DNA from: a bacterium
GTDB taxonomy: Bacteria > Myxococcota_A > UBA9160 > UBA4427
DNA length: 64,000 nt
NCBI GenBank assembly: GCA_024742285.1
Contig: JANSYR010000010.1
Coordinates: 186,001 to 250,000, forward strand
Reading direction: 5' to 3'
The position numbers were made by a program, and so were the translations under genes. Below are positions 16,083 through 26,015 of this stretch, piece by piece. The notes below the pieces were generated by a model. That model worked only from the letters and a program-made list of their open reading frames with translations. It made no database searches and was not told the DNA's origin. How positions within the stretch are numbered: the stretch's first letter is position 1; each line of letters opens with the position of its first letter.

Positions 16083-17026
16083 GCAGTCGTCCGCGCGATT
16101 TCTCGGCCGAGCGCCAGGCGCGATTCGAAATCGAGTGGATCCGGGGCCGTCGCTCGGATGGCGTCCAGACGGAGCAGGAGGCCGCTCTGGTTGGCGAGCT
16201 GGATCGCGAGTCCGGGGCGCGCGTTCAGTTCGAGCACCATCGGCCCGTGATCGCGATCGATCACGATGTCGGCCCCGACGTAGCCGAGCCCGGTCTGGTC
16301 GGTCGCGAGCAGCGCCGTGCGAAGCGCCGCGTCGAACTGCGGAATCGGGAAGTCGACGACGCGGTTGCCCGTGTCTGGATGCGTCTCGATGGGGCGCGTG
16401 CCGATCATGGCGTGATTCGTCCTTCCCGTGTCGAGGTCCACCCCCGCCCCGACGGCGCCTTGATGGAGATTGGCCTTGCCGCCGGATCGCTGAGTCGGAA
16501 GCCTCGTCATCGCCATCACGGGGATGCCGCGATAGACGATGACCCTGACGTCCGGGACACCGCGATGGACGATGGGTTCGAATTCGGGCGTGACCGTGAG
16601 CCGCTCCTCGGCGAAGGCGACGTCCGGCTGCCCGCCGAGTGCGTAGAGCCCCGAGATCACGCTCTCCGCGTGATAGCGCAGCTCGGCGCGGGTGACTTCC
16701 CGCCCCCCGGCGTCGAGCCAGCCGCGCTCCGTCGCGTCCCCCAGGACGAGGATGCCGTTGCCCATCGCGCCCTTCGCCGGTTTCAGCACGAAATCGGAAC
16801 GGGACGCGAGGGAAGCCACGAGCGCGCGCACGCCGGCGTGGTGATCCGCCCGACCGAGCACATCGGCGACCGCGATCCCCGCCGACCGACAGAGCGCCTT
16901 CGTGCGGAGCTTGTCGTCGACGAGCGGATAGAGGCGTCGCGGATTCTCGCCCAACGTGAAGACGATGTTGCGCGCGTTGATCCCGAGCAGTCCCCGGCGC
17001 CGCAGCCTCTTCCAGGGCGTCGTCAC
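16079..17026 (-). CDS. Alpha-L-glutamate ligase-like protein (RimK-related ATP-grasp)
   Basis: A 315-residue ATP-grasp enzyme of the RimK-related family paired with 7TM transglutaminases. It starts with the characteristic LLGINARNIVF...NPRRLYPLVDDK. The ATP-binding lysine strand is FVLKPAKGAMGNGILVL, and metal ligands lie in VLELNARPGLAIQLAN near the C-terminus. No signal peptide or membrane helix is present, so it acts in the cytosol, presumably joining an amino acid (glutamate-like) to a peptide or protein acceptor. Both ends overlap neighbours by 4 bases: the 7TM gene upstream and the gluzincin downstream. Family knowledge supports the trio; the acceptor is unknown. Confidence 0.9.
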   Translation of the reverse strand: MTTPWKRLRRRGLLGINARNIVFTLGENPRRLYPLVDDKLRTKALCRSAGIAVADVLGRADHHAGVRALVASLASRSDFVLKPAKGAMGNGILVLGDATERGWLDAGGREVTRAELRYHAESVISGLYALGGQPDVAFAEERLTVTPEFEPIVHRGVPDVRVIVYRGIPVMAMTRLPTQRSGGKANLHQGAVGAGVDLDTGRTNHAMIGTRPIETHPDTGNRVVDFPIPQFDAALRTALLATDQTGLGYVGADIVIDRDHGPMVLELNARPGLAIQLANQSGLLLRLDAIRATAPDPLDFESRLALGREIARTTA

Positions 17027-18597
17027 GCGTTTCCCCCCGACCCCTCGGCGAGATAGAAGGTACGGAAGCGCCAGAGCTCGGCGAGTCGGTAGCCGGTGTA
17101 CCCGCCGATGACGACGAGGGCGCCCATCACGACGAGGATGAGCTCCGGAAAGCCGAAGAAGAGATAGGCGAGCAGATCGGACCGGAACACGGGATAGCTC
17201 GCACCCACGACCACGAGGGAGCCGGCCAGCAGCTTCGCCGACGAGAGCCAGCCCTCTTCGAGGGTCGAGACCGAGATCCGCTCGATCAACATGGCCAGGA
17301 TCACGATCGGGAAGAGCAGCCCCTGTCCCAGGTCGCGGAGTCCGTAGGCGTGACCGAGTTGAGCGAGGCCGGTCACGCTCAGGATCACCAGGCAGAGAAG
17401 GAGACAGACGCGCGGGACGAAGAGGAGTCGGAGTCGATCGAGGGCGAGGCGTCCGAGCACGCCCACCGACAGGCAGCCGCCGATCAGCAGGAAGCCTGCG
17501 GCGAGTCCCAGGTCGCGAATCGAGAGCCCGATCAGGACCGGCATGAACGTGCCGAAGGTCCGGAGGCCGATGACGTTCCGGAAGAACGCCGCGATCAGCA
17601 CGGCGAGCGGCACGACGAGCAGGACGCGCAGCACCTCGCGGGTCGAAACGGGCAGGCGATAGAGGGAGGTCGCCCGGAGGAGCGCGCTCGTCGGGGCGAC
17701 GAAGGCCGCGATCTCGTCGGCGGGCCGCTGTTCACGGAGGACGTCGATTCGTGCGTCGCCGGCGACCGCTCCACGTGCCGTGATCAGGGGCCGGTTCGCG
17801 CCGGACAGGACGACGAACTCGCCGGGAAACGCGTTCGGGTGTCGTTCGAGGATCGAGAGACGTTGGACGCGACCTCCGAAGCTCACCTCGACGAAGGTCT
17901 CGACCTCCGCCGTTCCGCGGTGACCGACGCGAAGGCCGCGTCGCACGCTCGCGTCCAGGCCTGCGGTCGCGAGCAGCGTCCTGAGGAGAAGGTGTCGACC
18001 CTCGAGGTCACCTTCTCGGTTCGTCAGCACGTGACGGGGATCGCGCGGCCCGACCGCGACGGCCTCGACCTCGTTGGCGACGAACGCGAAGAGCTGCGCG
18101 ACGATCGCTTCCGGCTCGTCGGCCGGGTCGACCCCCAACCGTTCGAGCTGTCGCTCCATGGCCGGGTCGATCGCCGGCGCGCGAGCCGCGCGGCCGAGCG
18201 CTGCGTCGGTGCCGCGGGCCTTCGGCGGCCCCGACCCGGTGAGGGCCGCTTCGGGCAGGTGGATACGAACGGAGTAGCCGAGGTCGAGCTCGCCGCGATC
18301 CGCGTTGCCTTCCCAGACGGCGATCCGCGCGCCGTTTCGGCTCGTGACCGAGTAGGCGAGGCCGCCGTCGAAGGACGACTCGTCGACGATCGACTGGGTC
18401 GCAGTCGCCTCCGGAAGGGCGAACTCGATTCGCGTGCGGGTCGACGTCGCCTCGTAGGGAATCGTCCAGTCCAGGCGCCAGACCCGCGCCGACACGTCGG
18501 GGACGATCGGCATCGCGTGGTGAACGGACTTCCAGAAGAACACGCCGAGCCCGACGCATACGAGAATCAGCGCGGTGATTCCGACCGGCCAGCGCAT
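17023..18597 (-). CDS. Inactive-transglutaminase/7TM membrane protein (UUP1 type)
   Basis: A 524-residue membrane protein. An N-terminal anchor (about 5-23) is followed by a periplasmic inactive-transglutaminase domain (about 30-300), then about seven hydrophobic helices (about 322-505) and a short tail. The periplasmic part includes DPADEPEAIVAQLFAFVANE and a segment LRTLLATAGLDASVRRGL where the catalytic Cys of transglutaminases would sit, with no Cys visible. Such proteins are regularly encoded beside the RimK-like ligase that follows here with a 4-base overlap. They are predicted to receive or present peptides made in the cytosol (family inference). Upstream, the exported deacylase gene ends 9 bases away. 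Confidence 0.88.
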   Translation of the reverse strand: MRWPVGITALILVCVGLGVFFWKSVHHAMPIVPDVSARVWRLDWTIPYEATSTRTRIEFALPEATATQSIVDESSFDGGLAYSVTSRNGARIAVWEGNADRGELDLGYSVRIHLPEAALTGSGPPKARGTDAALGRAARAPAIDPAMERQLERLGVDPADEPEAIVAQLFAFVANEVEAVAVGPRDPRHVLTNREGDLEGRHLLLRTLLATAGLDASVRRGLRVGHRGTAEVETFVEVSFGGRVQRLSILERHPNAFPGEFVVLSGANRPLITARGAVAGDARIDVLREQRPADEIAAFVAPTSALLRATSLYRLPVSTREVLRVLLVVPLAVLIAAFFRNVIGLRTFGTFMPVLIGLSIRDLGLAAGFLLIGGCLSVGVLGRLALDRLRLLFVPRVCLLLCLVILSVTGLAQLGHAYGLRDLGQGLLFPIVILAMLIERISVSTLEEGWLSSAKLLAGSLVVVGASYPVFRSDLLAYLFFGFPELILVVMGALVVIGGYTGYRLAELWRFRTFYLAEGSGGNA

Positions 18598-18606
18598 GGG
18601 GCAACG

Positions 18607-19827
<1,221 letters not shown>

Positions 19828-19966
19828 CGATCGCCAGGCCTCGTGACGGGAGGGGGGCCACCCGCGGCTCGAAGCATCCCGCGGAGTCGACGCTTTCGCC
19901 ACCATCGATTCCGCGAGGGCCTCCCGGAGTGCATCCGTGCGGCGAGCGACCGCCCGGTTCGCGCCT

Positions 19967-21931
19967 TCAATCGACGAGGAGATCCTCGCCGAACCAGGGC
20001 CGCAGTCCGGCATCCGTCTCGGCGGAGGGCATGCCGGCCGGGTCATTGAGCCAGCGCCACATCCGCCGGATGTCCACCGGTCCGTTGACGCTCGATCGAC
20101 CCCCGTTCTGGTAGTAGTTGTCCGCGCGGGGATCCATGTAGACCATCGTACGCTCGGAGTCGTCGAGAACCCCAGCGAAGCGCCAGTAGGCGTCGTGCGA
20201 GACCTCGACTTTCTTCCTGCCCGATTCGATCAGGCCCGCGACGCAGCGAAGGGCGAACTGTGCGGTGAGCTCCAGGAGGTCCACGACCGTGAAGCCCCCG
20301 AAGTTGTTCGAGTTGGGGCCGTAGCACATGAACAGGTTCGGAAACTCCGGGACCATCGCGCCGAGGTAGGCCCGCGGGCCGTCCTTGGCCCAGATCTCTT
20401 CGATGCGCACCCCGTTGCGACCGCGCACCTCCATGGGCCAGAGGAAATCGTTCGCCCGGAAGCCCGTGGCGTAGACGATGAGATCGAGATCGTAGGCCCG
20501 GCCGCCGGCGATGATCCCGTCGGGCGTGACACGCTCGATCGGATCGGAGACGAGCGTGACCGCGTCGCGGGCGAGTGCGTCGTAGACGCTGTCGAAGGCA
20601 TCGATCCGGATCGGCCGCGAGGCCAGGGGCGGGAAATCCGGCGTCATCTTTTCGACCAGGTCGGGCCGGCTGCCGAGCTTGCGCTGGATGAACTCGAGGC
20701 ACATGTCGCGCGTCGCCTTGTTGGCCGGGCTGACCGTATGGGGATCGTCGAAGTCGGGATCGATCCGGATGCCGGCCGACGAGTTCTCCGGGTTGATCAG
20801 CGCGGCGACCCGGAAGCGGACGAAGTTGGCGTAGAAGGGGAAGTTGCGATCGAGCCAGAGCACCTGGGGCGGGAGCTCCTTCAGGTAGGCCATGTCCTCG
20901 AAGCACCAGTTGGGCTGCCTCTGGAAGAGGAAGGTCTCTGCAGCCGTCTTCGCGATCACCGGGGTCGTCTGGTATCCCGAAGCGCCCGAGCCGACCACCG
21001 CGACGCGCTTGCCTTCGACGTCGAGCTCGTCGGGCCACGCCGCCGTGTGGCACGACACGCCCTCGAACGACTCCATGCCCTCGATTGCGGGGAGCTTCGG
21101 TCGGGAAAGGAAGCCGACGCACGAGACGACCGCGTTCACTTCGTAGGTGTGGGGGCCGGAGGGCCCCTGTGCTGCGAGCGCCCAGGTCTTCGTCTCGTCG
21201 TCCCAGGTCATCGAGGCGACCTCGGTGTCGAAGTCGATGTGTTCCCGGATCCCGAAGTGGTCGGCCACCCAACGGAAGTACTTCAGGTTCTCGTCGCGCG
21301 GGCTGTAGCCCCAGGGAAAGGGGTAGTCGTAGCTGAACAGGTGGGTGTAGCCGCGGCTCGGCGTGTCGACGCGCGCGCCCGGGTAGTGGTTCTCGTACCA
21401 GGAGCCGCCGACCTCGGGATTCTTCTCGATCACGACGAAGGGGATGCCCGCCCGTTTCAGCTGGACCGCCACGTTGAGTCCCGCGATGCCCGTGCCGATG
21501 ACCGCGACGCGGAAGTCGCGGGCGGCCTCCGGCGCCTCGTCGCCGGCCCAACGCACGCCGCGGGCCCAGCGGTCGAAGGCCGCCTCTTCGAGCCAGATCG
21601 GAAGCTCCTTCTCGGGAATCTCCTGGTTGCCCGTGAGCGAGAGGCTCGTTCGAAGGCGCTCTTCCGGACCGAGATCGATCTCCCCGGCACCGCCGTCGCG
21701 GTACTGCTTGAGGAAGGCAGCGGCCTTCTCCTTGATCCGCTTCTCGTCGGCCTCGTTCGCCAGCTCGCTCCCGGTCGTGAACTTGGCGGCGTCCCCCGGC
21801 TCCATCGCGACGACCTCCTCGTCGCCCGTCAGCTGATAGAGGAGTCCGCGCAAGACCATCGGCGAGGCGTATTCCACGGCGTCGTCGATCGTCTCGTCGC
21901 TGGCCGAGAGGAGCTCGTCCTTCGTCGTCAT
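19967..21931 (-). CDS. Baeyer-Villiger-type flavin monooxygenase
   Basis: A 654-residue class B flavoprotein monooxygenase. A 130-residue N-terminal extension, also seen in some large BVMOs, precedes the FAD fold with VIGTGIAGLN (GxGxxG). The BVMO fingerprint is FEGVSCHTAAWP (FxGxxxHxxxWP), and the second dinucleotide site is VAVVGSGASG for NADPH. The C-terminal FMCYGPNSNNFGGF segment is typical. Such enzymes turn ketones into esters or lactones using O2 and NADPH. It lies 53 bases after the molybdopterin oxidoreductase on the same strand, so they are probably co-transcribed. A cyclic ketone of steroid or terpenoid type is a plausible substrate, but nothing in the sequence fixes it. Confidence 0.9.
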   Translation of the reverse strand: MTTKDELLSASDETIDDAVEYASPMVLRGLLYQLTGDEEVVAMEPGDAAKFTTGSELANEADEKRIKEKAAAFLKQYRDGGAGEIDLGPEERLRTSLSLTGNQEIPEKELPIWLEEAAFDRWARGVRWAGDEAPEAARDFRVAVIGTGIAGLNVAVQLKRAGIPFVVIEKNPEVGGSWYENHYPGARVDTPSRGYTHLFSYDYPFPWGYSPRDENLKYFRWVADHFGIREHIDFDTEVASMTWDDETKTWALAAQGPSGPHTYEVNAVVSCVGFLSRPKLPAIEGMESFEGVSCHTAAWPDELDVEGKRVAVVGSGASGYQTTPVIAKTAAETFLFQRQPNWCFEDMAYLKELPPQVLWLDRNFPFYANFVRFRVAALINPENSSAGIRIDPDFDDPHTVSPANKATRDMCLEFIQRKLGSRPDLVEKMTPDFPPLASRPIRIDAFDSVYDALARDAVTLVSDPIERVTPDGIIAGGRAYDLDLIVYATGFRANDFLWPMEVRGRNGVRIEEIWAKDGPRAYLGAMVPEFPNLFMCYGPNSNNFGGFTVVDLLELTAQFALRCVAGLIESGRKKVEVSHDAYWRFAGVLDDSERTMVYMDPRADNYYQNGGRSSVNGPVDIRRMWRWLNDPAGMPSAETDAGLRPWFGEDLLVD

Positions 21932-21984
21932 GTCCAGAAGATCCTTCCCTTGCGATCGTTTCGGCGGGTGGAACGGACGGTCGT

Positions 21985-24069
21985 TCAGACCGCTTCGACC
22001 TCGACCTGGATCCCGGTGAGCCAGGACATGCCGCCGAGCGGATCGAAGCTGCCGGGACCGACCGGCGAGAGGACGTTCACGTTCACGCCGGGCATCGACT
22101 GCGCGACGGGCATCCCGCTCGTCCGTTGGTTGCCGAAGCCGTGGGTCATGGCCACGACACCTTCGCGGAGCTTCTCGTCCAGGGTGAGCTCGGTTCGGAC
22201 CTCGCCGTGCTCGTTCCGGACGACGACGAACTGGCCGTCGCGGAGCCCGCGCTCGAGCGCGTCCCGGGGATGCATGTAGAGCGGGTTCGTCGCCGCGCCC
22301 TGCATCTCGCGGAGTGCCTTCACGTTCTGGAAGCCCGAGTTGAGCATCGTGTTCGTGCGCCGGGTGATCAGCTTGAGGGTCGCCGCGTCCTCGTCGACGA
22401 GCGAGGCGAAGATCGGCTCGGCCCGGTCGAGGATGGCCTCGAGGAGGGGCGGGCAGCAATCGAAGGACGCGTCTCCGCGCAGCTCCCGGAGAAAGGTGCC
22501 GGGCTCGCGTCGCGGAATCCGGACGACGTGGCCCTCGGCTTCGCGGAGCGCGGCGATCGAGTGGCCGGATTCCGCGAGTCGCCCGTCCCAGACCGCCGAG
22601 AGCATGTCGTTTCCGGGGAGGTCGAGGAGCGACGGGAGGCCGAGCCCCTGCAGGAGGCGCGAGAAGATCCAGGCGTCGGTCCGGCGCTCCGCCTGCGGCG
22701 GGACGACCGCGTCGGTCCACTGCAGATAGGGCTCGCGCTGCACGCCCTGAACGAAGAAGTTCAGATCCTCGCGCTCGAACCAGTCCGCTGCGGGGAGCAC
22801 CCAGTCCGCCAGCTCGCCGGTCGCGTTCCGGTAGAAGTCGAGGGTCACGAGCAGGTCGAGGGACTCGAGTGCGGCCGACAGATCCTCGCCACCACCGATC
22901 GAGAGCGCCGGGTTGCCCGCGATCGAGATGAAGGCCCGGATCGGATTCCCGGGATCGCGAATCATGTCAGCGAGGAGAGCACCCGGCGGCGTGCCGCGCG
23001 CCGGTACGTAGTCCCCGAACGGCGTCGAGCGAGGCGCGGAGACTTCCGGCGGCATGACCATCGGCGCGAGCCCACGTCCCGCGAAGATGTTCCCGCCCTC
23101 GCGGTCGAGGTTGCCGGTCACGAGGGCGAGCATCTGCGCCAGGTAGTAGGCGAGGGCGCCCTGGCGGCCCATGTTCACGCCGGTCGAAACGTGGATGCCA
23201 GCGCGGGGGGCGGTCGCGAAGTCGCGCGCCATCGCCCGGAGCCGCTCGGCGTCGACCCCGACGATCGCGGTGACGCGCTCGGCGGGATAGCGGCGGACGA
23301 ACGCGCGCAGGGTGTCGACCCCGGACACGTGTTCGAGGGCGTTCTCGTCGAAACCCAGATCGGCAGCGCCCTCGATCTCGTTGAGCATCGCCGCCAGCAG
23401 GTAGGCGTCGGTGTCGGGGCGGATCTGGATCGTCTCGCCCACGTCGGCGAGATCCTCGAGGGCGAGCGGGTTCACGAACACGACCCGAGCGCCGCGGTCG
23501 CGGACTTCGCGCAGGGAGCCGACGGGGTCGGCCGTCTGCAGGAAGGAGAGCTTGCTGACGCGCGGGTTCGTCCCGATCAGCAGCAGATGGTCCGCGTGAT
23601 CGAGGTCGGCGATCGGGTGGATCTCCGCCGATCCGTAGAGGACCTCGCTCACGGCGAACTTGTTCGAGCAGTCCTGGGTGCCGGCATTGAAGAGATGCGG
23701 CGTGCCGATCGCGGCGGCGAACATGCCCGCCGACAGGGAGCCCAGGGCGTTGAACGCGCTCGGGTTGCCGATGTAGAGGGCGACGGACTCGGGGCCGTGG
23801 GTGTCGACGATGGCGCGGAGTCGCGCGGCGATGTCGTCGATCGCCTCGTCCCAGCTGGCGCGTTCGAAGCCGGCGCCCGTCTTCCGCTGGGGATGGTTCG
23901 CGCGGTCCGGGTCATGGTGGATCTCGCGGGCGAGCAGGCCCTTGTGGCAGGCGAAGCCCTTCGAGATCGGGTGGTCGCGGTCGGGTCGGAGGGAGGCGAG
24001 GCGTCCCGTTTCGTCGACCGTCGCCTCGAGGCCGCAGTTCACTTCACAGAGCCGGCAGAATGTCTTCAT
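21985..24069 (-). CDS. Molybdopterin oxidoreductase, DMSO-reductase superfamily
   Basis: A 694-residue cytosolic enzyme. The N-terminal Cys set C5, C8, C12 and C41 binds a [4Fe-4S] cluster. The bis-MGD fold follows, with LLIGTNPRVSKLS, HVSTGVNMGRQG, FISIAGNPALSIGGG and a C-terminal ten-stranded domain (about 575-694). Cys134 in GTQDCSNK is a candidate molybdenum ligand. No Tat signal is present, and no separate electron-transfer subunit is adjacent. It is divergent from the SnoaL-like gene at 24141 with a 71-base spacer. Relatives are labelled formate-dehydrogenase-like, but the substrate is probably an organic compound handled by this island. Confidence 0.85.
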   Translation of the reverse strand: MKTFCRLCEVNCGLEATVDETGRLASLRPDRDHPISKGFACHKGLLAREIHHDPDRANHPQRKTGAGFERASWDEAIDDIAARLRAIVDTHGPESVALYIGNPSAFNALGSLSAGMFAAAIGTPHLFNAGTQDCSNKFAVSEVLYGSAEIHPIADLDHADHLLLIGTNPRVSKLSFLQTADPVGSLREVRDRGARVVFVNPLALEDLADVGETIQIRPDTDAYLLAAMLNEIEGAADLGFDENALEHVSGVDTLRAFVRRYPAERVTAIVGVDAERLRAMARDFATAPRAGIHVSTGVNMGRQGALAYYLAQMLALVTGNLDREGGNIFAGRGLAPMVMPPEVSAPRSTPFGDYVPARGTPPGALLADMIRDPGNPIRAFISIAGNPALSIGGGEDLSAALESLDLLVTLDFYRNATGELADWVLPAADWFEREDLNFFVQGVQREPYLQWTDAVVPPQAERRTDAWIFSRLLQGLGLPSLLDLPGNDMLSAVWDGRLAESGHSIAALREAEGHVVRIPRREPGTFLRELRGDASFDCCPPLLEAILDRAEPIFASLVDEDAATLKLITRRTNTMLNSGFQNVKALREMQGAATNPLYMHPRDALERGLRDGQFVVVRNEHGEVRTELTLDEKLREGVVAMTHGFGNQRTSGMPVAQSMPGVNVNVLSPVGPGSFDPLGGMSWLTGIQVEVEAV

Positions 24070-24140
24070 GGTGCGAGGCTAGCCCGGTCTCGCTACCGGT
24101 TCCGCATCGCCCGGAATTGCCCAGAACGCCAGGAGGCCGC

Positions 24141-24665
24141 ATGCCCACCGAGCTCGAGAAGGAATCGATCCAGACCTACGAACGCTTCGTCGCCCTCCGC
24201 GACGAGATCGACGCGGGGAACGCGACCTGGTCCTCTCTCGCCGACTTCTTCACCGAGGACGCCGTCTACATCGATCCGGCCTGGGGCCGGATCGAAGGAC
24301 GCGAAGAGATCAGGGTCTTCTTCGAGCGTTCGATGGCCGGGCTGACCGGGTACGGCTGGTCGACGCCCGAGCACTGGACGATGGCCGAGGGCCACCGTCT
24401 CGTGAGTCAGTGGGACCAGATCCTCGGCGAGAAGCCCGACGGGACCCCCTACGCCGTCGCGGGCCTCTCGATCCTCTACTACGTGGGCGATGGCCTCTTC
24501 TGCTACAGCCACGACATGCTGAACATGACGCACATCGGAGAGACGATGCGCGACATGGGCTGGACCCCGCCGAAGGAGTTCAACCTACCGCCCCGTAAGC
24601 CGAATCGGGACGTGTCGCTCCCGGCCGCCTGGGCCCATCTCGAGCCGAGCCGGGCGCCGCGTTAG
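24141..24665 (+). CDS. SnoaL/NTF2-like protein
   Basis: A 174-residue NTF2-fold protein, the first gene of a plus-strand run to 29310. The fold pattern is clear: an N-terminal helix, FFTEDAVYIDPAWGRIEGRE, then WDQILGEKPDGTPYAVAGLS and YYVGDGLFCYSHDMLNM. SnoaL-like proteins are small cyclases, isomerases or dehydratases for polyketide or steroid-like substrates. The start at 24141 has AGGAGG 6 bases upstream. No catalytic residues can be assigned by eye, though Asp and His near the cavity are present. The second SnoaL-like gene follows 35 bases later. Confidence 0.75.
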   Translation: MPTELEKESIQTYERFVALRDEIDAGNATWSSLADFFTEDAVYIDPAWGRIEGREEIRVFFERSMAGLTGYGWSTPEHWTMAEGHRLVSQWDQILGEKPDGTPYAVAGLSILYYVGDGLFCYSHDMLNMTHIGETMRDMGWTPPKEFNLPPRKPNRDVSLPAAWAHLEPSRAPR

Positions 24666-24700
24666 GTCTGCGGCGCGGAGCGCGTCGGGAGGGAGAGTCG

Positions 24701-25144
24701 ATGGAAGCCCGGGGCTACGGCGACGCGAGCGCCGCCATAGAGAGGTCGATCGCGATCTACGCGCAGCTCCTGGACAGCGGACGACTCGCCGAGTGGGGAG
24801 AGCTCTTCGCGGAGGACGCGGTCTTCCGGGTCGGCGCGGATCGCTGGTCGGGTCGCGACGCGATCGTCGCCGCGATCGGCGGGATGCAGCCGCCGCCAGA
24901 TCGCCCGGTGAAGCACGTGTGCCTCGTCCCTGTGATCGACCTGCTGGACGAGACGCATGCGCGCGCCTGGACGGATTTCTCGGCCTTCGCGACGGGAGAA
25001 GACGGTCGGATCTCGATCGCGACGATCGGGCGCTACTACGACGAGCTCCGTTTCGAGGGCGATCGCTGGCGCTTCTCTCGACGGGCGATCGTCATGGCGG
25101 GTGAGGTCGTTCCGGACGACCTCGCGGCCTCGCCAGCGCGCTAA
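24701..25144 (+). CDS. SnoaL-like protein
   Basis: A 147-residue SnoaL-like protein, a probable paralogue in fold of its upstream neighbour. Pattern: IERSIAIYAQLLDSGRLAEW, LFAEDAVFRVGADRWSGRDA, HVCLVPVIDLLDETHARAWT and IGRYYDELRFEGDRWRFSRR. GGAGGGAG precedes the ATG. It lies 40 bases before an SDR gene. The FAEDAVF-GR pattern is common in SnoaL_4 proteins next to dehydrogenases and dioxygenases in aromatic or steroid pathways. Substrate not identifiable. Confidence 0.75.
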   Translation: MEARGYGDASAAIERSIAIYAQLLDSGRLAEWGELFAEDAVFRVGADRWSGRDAIVAAIGGMQPPPDRPVKHVCLVPVIDLLDETHARAWTDFSAFATGEDGRISIATIGRYYDELRFEGDRWRFSRRAIVMAGEVVPDDLAASPAR

Positions 25145-25184
25145 CGTCGGTCGTACCCAGAACCCCAGCGAGGAGAACGACGAG

Positions 25185-25997
25185 ATGGCAGACGTACTCG
25201 GTTATTCGGGCAAGGTATGCGTGATCACGGGGGCCGCGTCCGGCATGGGCGCCGCTGCGACGGAGCTCCTGCTCCAGCTGGGCGCGGAGGTCCACGCGCT
25301 CGACATCGGCGACGTGAAGGCGCCGGTCAAGCAGGCGATCCATACGAACATGATGGACAAGGCCTCCGTCGACGCGGCGATCGACCAGCTGCCGGCGGAG
25401 ATCGACGTCCTCTTCAACTGCGCGGGCGTGCCGAGCCCGCCGACGTCGGCCCTCGACACGGTCCTGATCAACTTCGTCGGGCTGCGTCACCTGACGGACG
25501 CGCTGCTTCCTCGGATTCGTGAGGGCGGCGCGATCGCCTCGATCTCGTCGACCGCCGGCATGGGCTGGAAGGCCAACCTCGACAACGTGAAGGCGTTCCT
25601 CGAACTCGACTCGTTCGACGCGGCCGCCGCCTGGCTGAAGGCAGGGGACAACTGCCCGGCCGACGGATACGGCTTCTCGAAGCAGGCGCTGATCGTCTAC
25701 ACGCAGATGCTCGCGGGGCCGCTTGCCAAGCGGGAGATCCGGATCAACTGCATCAGCCCCTCGCCCACGGACAGCAACTTCATGACCGAGCTGACGAAGA
25801 CGATCCCGAAGGAGGCGATCAGCGGGTTCGCCCCCGCCCACGGACGCTTCGCTCCGCCGGAGGAAATGGGCAAGGCGCTGGTCATGCTCGCCAGTGATCT
25901 CGCGAGCTTCGTCTCGGGCGTGAATCTGCCCGTCGACTACGGCTACTGCGGCGAGGTCGCCATGGGGCTGCGCGACAACCCGATGAACATCCAGTAG
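25185..25997 (+). CDS. Short-chain dehydrogenase/reductase, hydroxysteroid-dehydrogenase-like
   Basis: A 270-residue SDR. NAD(P) binding is TGAASGMG (about 15-22), NCAGVPSP is the NAG-like motif, and ISSTAGMG carries the catalytic Ser. The Tyr-Lys pair is in YGFSKQA. A small insertion between Ser and Tyr (FLELDSFDAAAAWLK) and the DVKAPVKQAIHTNM segment resemble 3-alpha-hydroxysteroid dehydrogenase-type SDRs. The start at 25185 is chosen because the frame before it is non-coding. It lies between the SnoaL pair and the DapB-like gene on the same strand. Confidence 0.85.
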   Translation: MADVLGYSGKVCVITGAASGMGAAATELLLQLGAEVHALDIGDVKAPVKQAIHTNMMDKASVDAAIDQLPAEIDVLFNCAGVPSPPTSALDTVLINFVGLRHLTDALLPRIREGGAIASISSTAGMGWKANLDNVKAFLELDSFDAAAAWLKAGDNCPADGYGFSKQALIVYTQMLAGPLAKREIRINCISPSPTDSNFMTELTKTIPKEAISGFAPAHGRFAPPEEMGKALVMLASDLASFVSGVNLPVDYGYCGEVAMGLRDNPMNIQ

Positions 25998-26015
25998 GCC
26001 GGGCGGGGCCGCGCC

